From contig JAUSGU010000007.1 in the NCBI GenBank assembly GCA_030648825.1, positions 1-8,278 of the forward strand: a stretch of 8,278 nucleotides of DNA, given 5' to 3'. The DNA comes from a bacterium (GTDB lineage: Bacteria; Patescibacteriota; Minisyncoccia; Phycocordibacterales; UBA6065). The first letter of the stretch is position 1; every line of letters begins with the position of its first letter. Made by a program: the position numbers and the translations under genes. Positions 6,386 through 8,278 of the stretch are shown here, in pieces. The notes beneath the pieces were generated by a model. The model saw only the letters and a list, made by a program, of their open reading frames with translations. It made no database searches and had not been told where the DNA came from.

Positions 6386-6766
6386 ATGTTAATGATTAGA
6401 CTGCAACGCGTCGGTCGAGTGAATATACCGACTTTTCGCGTGGTTTTGACGGATTCAAAGAATTCCACAAAGAGTGGTAAATTTCTCGAAATTCTCGGTA
6501 TGTATGATCCTGTGAATGACGTAAAGGAAATAAAGGCCGATCGTGTAAAACATTGGATGTCCCATGGCGCACAGCTATCTGACACGGTTCATAATTGGCT
6601 CGTAGACAAAAAAGTTATTCCCGGCAAGAAAATAAACGCTCTGCCGAAGAAAAAACCGATAAAAAAAGAAGAGAAGAAGGAAGAAAAGAAAGAAGATAAA
6701 AAAGCAGAGGTGTCAGAGTTGAAAACAGAAACACCAACGTCACAGTCAGAAACACCAAAAACTTAA
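6386..6766 (+). CDS. rpsP: Small ribosomal subunit protein bS16
   Basis: 30S ribosomal protein that binds 16S rRNA and helps subunit assembly. Residues 1-80 match bS16: start MLMIRLQRVGR, then FRVVLTD, LEILGMYDP and the C-terminal helix DRVKHWMSHGAQLSDTVHNW. At 126 aa it is longer than the usual 80-90. Residues about 88-126 form a low-complexity Lys/Glu then Thr/Ser/Pro tail, encoded by a long purine-only stretch, and are probably disordered. The ATG at 6386 is preferred because it gives the usual N-terminus; the ATG two codons later is an alternative. No Shine-Dalgarno; the promoter -10 is 8 nt upstream. It is followed by a terminator and khpA, a common bacterial order, but rimM and trmD, often next in this operon, are absent. 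Confidence 0.96.
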   Translation: MLMIRLQRVGRVNIPTFRVVLTDSKNSTKSGKFLEILGMYDPVNDVKEIKADRVKHWMSHGAQLSDTVHNWLVDKKVIPGKKINALPKKKPIKKEEKKEEKKEDKKAEVSELKTETPTSQSETPKT

Positions 6767-6804
6767 AAACTTTAAAGTTCCAAGAGGGAATAAAATGGAG
6801 TGTA

Positions 6805-6833
6805 GAAAATGTCCCCAGGGGCATTTTCTTTTT
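6805..6833 (+). terminator. Rho-independent terminator of rpsP
   Basis: The stem GAAAATG (6805-6811) pairs with CATTTTC (6822-6828), with a bulged T, then CCC pairs with GGG around a 3-nt loop. T5 follows at 6829-6833. It begins 38 nt after the rpsP stop and should make khpA depend at least partly on its own promoter. Confidence 0.8.
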
Positions 6834-6842
6834 ATGTGGTGG

Positions 6843-6859
6843 TGGTACAATGATATATA
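6843..6859 (+). promoter_or_regulatory. Promoter region of khpA
   Basis: TG-g-TACAAT (6843-6851, 5/6 to the -10 consensus) overlaps a second candidate, TG-a-TATATA (6851-6859). No clear -35 is seen. Transcription would begin near 6858-6866, leaving a leader of about 50 nt. With an upstream start, that leader would open with a small hairpin, GAGCA-TTTC-TGCTC (6860-6873). Which of the two -10 boxes is used cannot be told. Confidence 0.5.
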
Positions 6860-6911
6860 GAGCATTTCTGCTCGACATTATTTGACCAATTTAGTTCTCT
6901 AATTAAATAAC

Positions 6912-7226
6912 ATGACCGAAAAAGACGCGCAATTTCTGGATTTTCTCGTAAAAAGTTTGGTGGACTATCCTAATGACGTAAAGATTACCCGTACCGTGGA
7001 TGAAATGGGAGTTTTGCTCATGCTTGATGTCAATGCCGCAGACATGGGCAAGATCATAGGTAGAGAAGGAAACACCGCCAAAGCTATCCGCACCCTCCTC
7101 CGCATTGTTGGTATGAAAAATAATTCTCGCGTAAACCTGAAAATTTCCGAACCTGTCGGCAGTGCGCCAAAAGAATCAAAAGTGAACAAGACGGTGGATG
7201 AAGCCATGGCGGATTTGAATCTGTAA
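6912..7226 (+). CDS. khpA: KH-domain RNA-binding protein KhpA
   Basis: Small KH-domain RNA-binding protein of the KhpA/YlqC family, which in other bacteria partners with KhpB and binds many RNAs, affecting cell division and envelope regulation. The KH core spans about residues 6-80, and the GxxG loop is G50-R51-E52-G53 in GKIIGREGNTAKAIRTLLR. At 104 aa it exceeds the usual 75-85 residues by a short charged C-terminal extension (about 84-104). The start at the ATG at 6912 gives the expected N-terminus; no Shine-Dalgarno precedes it. It sits 145 nt after rpsP, a conserved neighbour, but a terminator and a new promoter lie between them. The 74-nt gap to the antitoxin gene shows only a weak AGTTCA/TGAACT inverted repeat and no clear terminator. 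Confidence 0.93.
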   Translation: MTEKDAQFLDFLVKSLVDYPNDVKITRTVDEMGVLLMLDVNAADMGKIIGREGNTAKAIRTLLRIVGMKNNSRVNLKISEPVGSAPKESKVNKTVDEAMADLNL

Positions 7227-7266
7227 GTCTATAAAAGTTCAAGATTTTTATGGTGTGAACTATATA

Positions 7267-7310
7267 TTGACATTGTACATACAATGTATATACTTGTTGT
7301 ATGAATACAA
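7267..7310 (+). promoter_or_regulatory. Toxin-antitoxin promoter and operator
   Basis: -35 TTGACA (7267-7272), a 16-nt spacer, and -10 TATACT (7289-7294) end 6 nt before the antitoxin ATG, implying a leaderless transcript. Two palindromes overlay the promoter: ACATTGTA-CA-TACAATGT (7270-7287) between and over the -35 and -10, and TTGTAT-GA-ATACAA (7297-7310) over the start codon. Both are built from TTGTA/TACAA half-sites, with centres 25 bp apart. This is the expected design for cooperative autorepression by a ribbon-helix-helix antitoxin. Confidence 0.75.
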
Positions 7311-7594
7311 TAAACACCACAATAAATATAAGAGTTGATAAAAAGACGAAAAGAGAGGCCGACAAAACCCTAAAGGAAATGGGCCTTGATCTGTCGTCGG
7401 GGATAAAATTATTCCTCAAAGAAATTATTCGTTCAGGCTCTATCCCTTTTCAGGTGAGAACCGTAAACGGGTTTACTCCTGAATATGAGGAGATGATAAT
7501 TCGTGAATATGAAGATGCTCTCAAAAACAGCAAACCATATACTTCTGCCAGAGAGATGCATGAGGCAATACTTGCCGAAGATGATGATGAATAA
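7301..7594 (+). CDS. RelB/DinJ-family antitoxin
   Basis: Predicted antitoxin that neutralises the adjacent toxin and, through an N-terminal ribbon-helix-helix domain, represses the operon. Residues about 5-50 fit the RelB/DinJ pattern: beta strand TTINIRVDKKTK, helix READKTLKEMG, then LSSGIKLFLKEIIRSGSIPF. The C-terminal half (51-97) is acidic and probably wraps the toxin; it ends in AEDDDE. Length (97 aa) is typical of the family. The ATG at 7301 lies inside operator 2 and 6 nt after the -10 box, so the mRNA is probably leaderless. The toxin start lies 3 nt after its stop, indicating one transcript with coupled translation. The pair is more AT-rich by eye than its neighbours, as expected of a mobile cassette. 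Confidence 0.88.
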   Translation: MNTINTTINIRVDKKTKREADKTLKEMGLDLSSGIKLFLKEIIRSGSIPFQVRTVNGFTPEYEEMIIREYEDALKNSKPYTSAREMHEAILAEDDDE

Positions 7595-7597
7595 CAC

Positions 7598-7879
7598 ATG
7601 TTTTCCGTATACTATTCAAAAAAATATAAAAAATCTTTTAAACGATTAATGGGATCGGGGTCTTTTGACCGTGAAGAAATTGAAAAAGTAATTGAAATGT
7701 TGGCTAGAGAAAAAACACTTCCTGAAAAATACAGAGATCATGGTCTCGATGGGAGATTCCGAGGTTACAGAGATTGTCACTTACGGTTTGATATTGTTCT
7801 CATATATCGAATTTCTGATAACAGACTTTTATTAGTTCTGCTCGATATAGGGAGCCACTCTGAAATTTTTAGAAGGTAA
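7598..7879 (+). CDS. YafQ/RelE-family mRNA interferase toxin
   Basis: Predicted ribosome-dependent endoribonuclease that cuts mRNA in the A site when the antitoxin is lost. At 93 aa it is the size of E. coli YafQ, and the catalytic set lines up: H48 (KYRDHGL), H61 and D65 (GYRDCHLRFD), H87 and F91 (GSHSEIF), corresponding to YafQ H50, H63, D67, H87 and F91. The basic N-terminus (SKKYKKSFKR) suits rRNA contact. All key residues are present, so the toxin appears active rather than decayed. It follows the antitoxin by 3 nt with no separate promoter. YafQ-like is preferred over RelE because of the histidine-rich active site; actual specificity cannot be read from the sequence. Confidence 0.88.
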   Translation: MFSVYYSKKYKKSFKRLMGSGSFDREEIEKVIEMLAREKTLPEKYRDHGLDGRFRGYRDCHLRFDIVLIYRISDNRLLLVLLDIGSHSEIFRR

Positions 7880-7905
7880 AAGTAAAGTTTTATAACTCGC
7901 TTTGG

Positions 7906-7933
7906 TTGACAAACTTTGCCATAGCTGTAGTAT
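7906..7933 (+). promoter_or_regulatory. Promoter of the 7964 gene
   Basis: A consensus -35 TTGACA (7906-7911), a 16-nt spacer, and -10 TAGTAT (7928-7933), which overlaps the last base of a TGT. An alternative -10 TATTAC (7931-7936) would give a 19-nt spacer. The leader box starts 8 nt after the TAGTAT end, the same spacing as at 3678-3686. Confidence 0.6.
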
Positions 7934-7940
7934 TACTTTT

Positions 7941-7963
7941 GAAACCTCAACCAACTCAGTTCT
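7941..7963 (+). promoter_or_regulatory. Conserved leader box, copy 2
   Basis: This 23-nt leader reads GAAACCTCAACCA followed by TCAGTTCT directly against the ATG. It shares 12 of 13 bases of the first box and all 8 of the second with 3686-3717. Only the spacer between boxes and the spacer to the ATG differ in length. No Shine-Dalgarno is present. Confidence 0.6.
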
Positions 7964-8278
7964 ATGAAAATCTATGAAAAATTTGGCGAAAGCCATTTTT
8001 GGCCTATCTTTCGTGTCGTTCTAGGCTTCGCCTTTTTGTGGGGAGGCGTGCGCATTGTAAAGTTTTGTTGGTCTTTGCGGGATTATTCCGCTGATTTACC
8101 GCTCTGGCTTCCGTCGCAGTTCATTTCAGGTAACAAGGATACAGGAAACAATTATTTCATCGCGAACAGTGTTTCCATCAGTGGTACTGCAATCAATGTG
8201 CCGTTTGACGATGTATTCAAGCGTATTGTTGAATATTCTTCCGAAAACCAAGTTATTGTTGTGAAAGACGGGGTACAT
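7964..8278 (+). CDS. Membrane-anchored hypothetical protein, 3'-partial
   Basis: The reading frame is open from the ATG at 7964 to the right edge, so only the first 105 residues are seen. A short polar start (MKIYEKFGES) is followed by one strong hydrophobic segment at about residues 11-31 (FWPIFRVVLGFAFLWGG), then a basic or aromatic stretch and a polar region (from about 45) rich in Asn, Ser, Asp and Val. This suggests an uncleaved N-terminal anchor with an extracytoplasmic domain; with arginine inside the segment, topology is uncertain. No family is recognised. A strong promoter and a leader shared with the unknown gene at 3718 support it as a real, separately transcribed gene that does not depend on the toxin-antitoxin operon upstream. 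Confidence 0.75.
   Translation, partial: MKIYEKFGESHFWPIFRVVLGFAFLWGGVRIVKFCWSLRDYSADLPLWLPSQFISGNKDTGNNYFIANSVSISGTAINVPFDDVFKRIVEYSSENQVIVVKDGVH

Noticed and set aside
6768..6779. 12-bp perfect palindrome AACTTTAAAGTT after rpsP
   Set aside because: No loop for a hairpin and AT-only composition apart from the ends; chance or a minor protein site, with no support for either.
6795..6860. 21-codon open frame with CxxC (ATG at 6795) after an AGGGA
   Set aside because: It runs through the rpsP terminator hairpin and the khpA -10 region; most likely chance.
7236..7261. AGTTCA/TGAACT inverted repeat as a khpA terminator
   Set aside because: Only 6 bp with a 14-nt loop and no T-run after it.

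Overview
The window looks like chromosomal DNA from a small-genome bacterium of the Candidate Phyla Radiation, most likely a Parcubacteria/Paceibacteria-type lineage. This is inferred from the shortened SMC, the compact RNase R, the bS16 with a Lys/Glu-rich tail, the near absence of Shine-Dalgarno sequences, the start codons placed directly after -10 boxes, and the tight spacing. No rRNA or marker phylogeny is available to prove it. UGA works as a stop: the gene at 3718-4146 ends in TGA just before a terminator, and reading through it would run into the hairpin. The standard bacterial code therefore fits, not the UGA-glycine code.

Layout. Positions 1-452 hold a Nudix hydrolase, possibly cut by the left edge. 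Positions 493-589 hold a 97-nt palindromic element (here called E1), directly upstream of rnc (RNase III, 639-1337). Next come a 742-residue short SMC-type ATPase (1373-3601) and an unrecognised helical protein (3718-4146) with its own promoter and terminator. Positions 4230-4327 hold a second palindromic element (E2), homologous to E1 and in the opposite orientation, abutting the stop codon of the minus-strand rnr gene (RNase R, 4326-6296). A compact divergent promoter region (about 6297-6385) separates rnr from rpsP (bS16, 6386-6766). rpsP ends in a terminator and is followed by khpA (KH-domain RNA-binding protein, 6912-7226), then a RelB/DinJ-YafQ-type toxin-antitoxin pair (7301-7879) with a palindromic operator. 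The window closes inside a membrane-anchored protein of unknown function (from 7964).

How the genes fit together. Much of the window concerns RNA: RNase III, RNase R, bS16, KhpA and a probable ribosome-dependent mRNA interferase. SMC is the chromosome-organisation gene. The rpsP-khpA pairing is a common bacterial arrangement.

Most interesting signals. (1) E1 and E2 are two copies of one structured element: 36 of 49 core bases are identical, the arms have diverged mostly by compensated transitions, and each sits next to a ribonuclease gene. (2) The unknown genes at 3718 and 7964 share a promoter-plus-leader block with the same -10-to-leader spacing. (3) The SMC has about half-length coiled-coil arms and no recognisable hinge. 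(4) Several genes appear to be transcribed from extended -10 promoters with no leader or a very short one.
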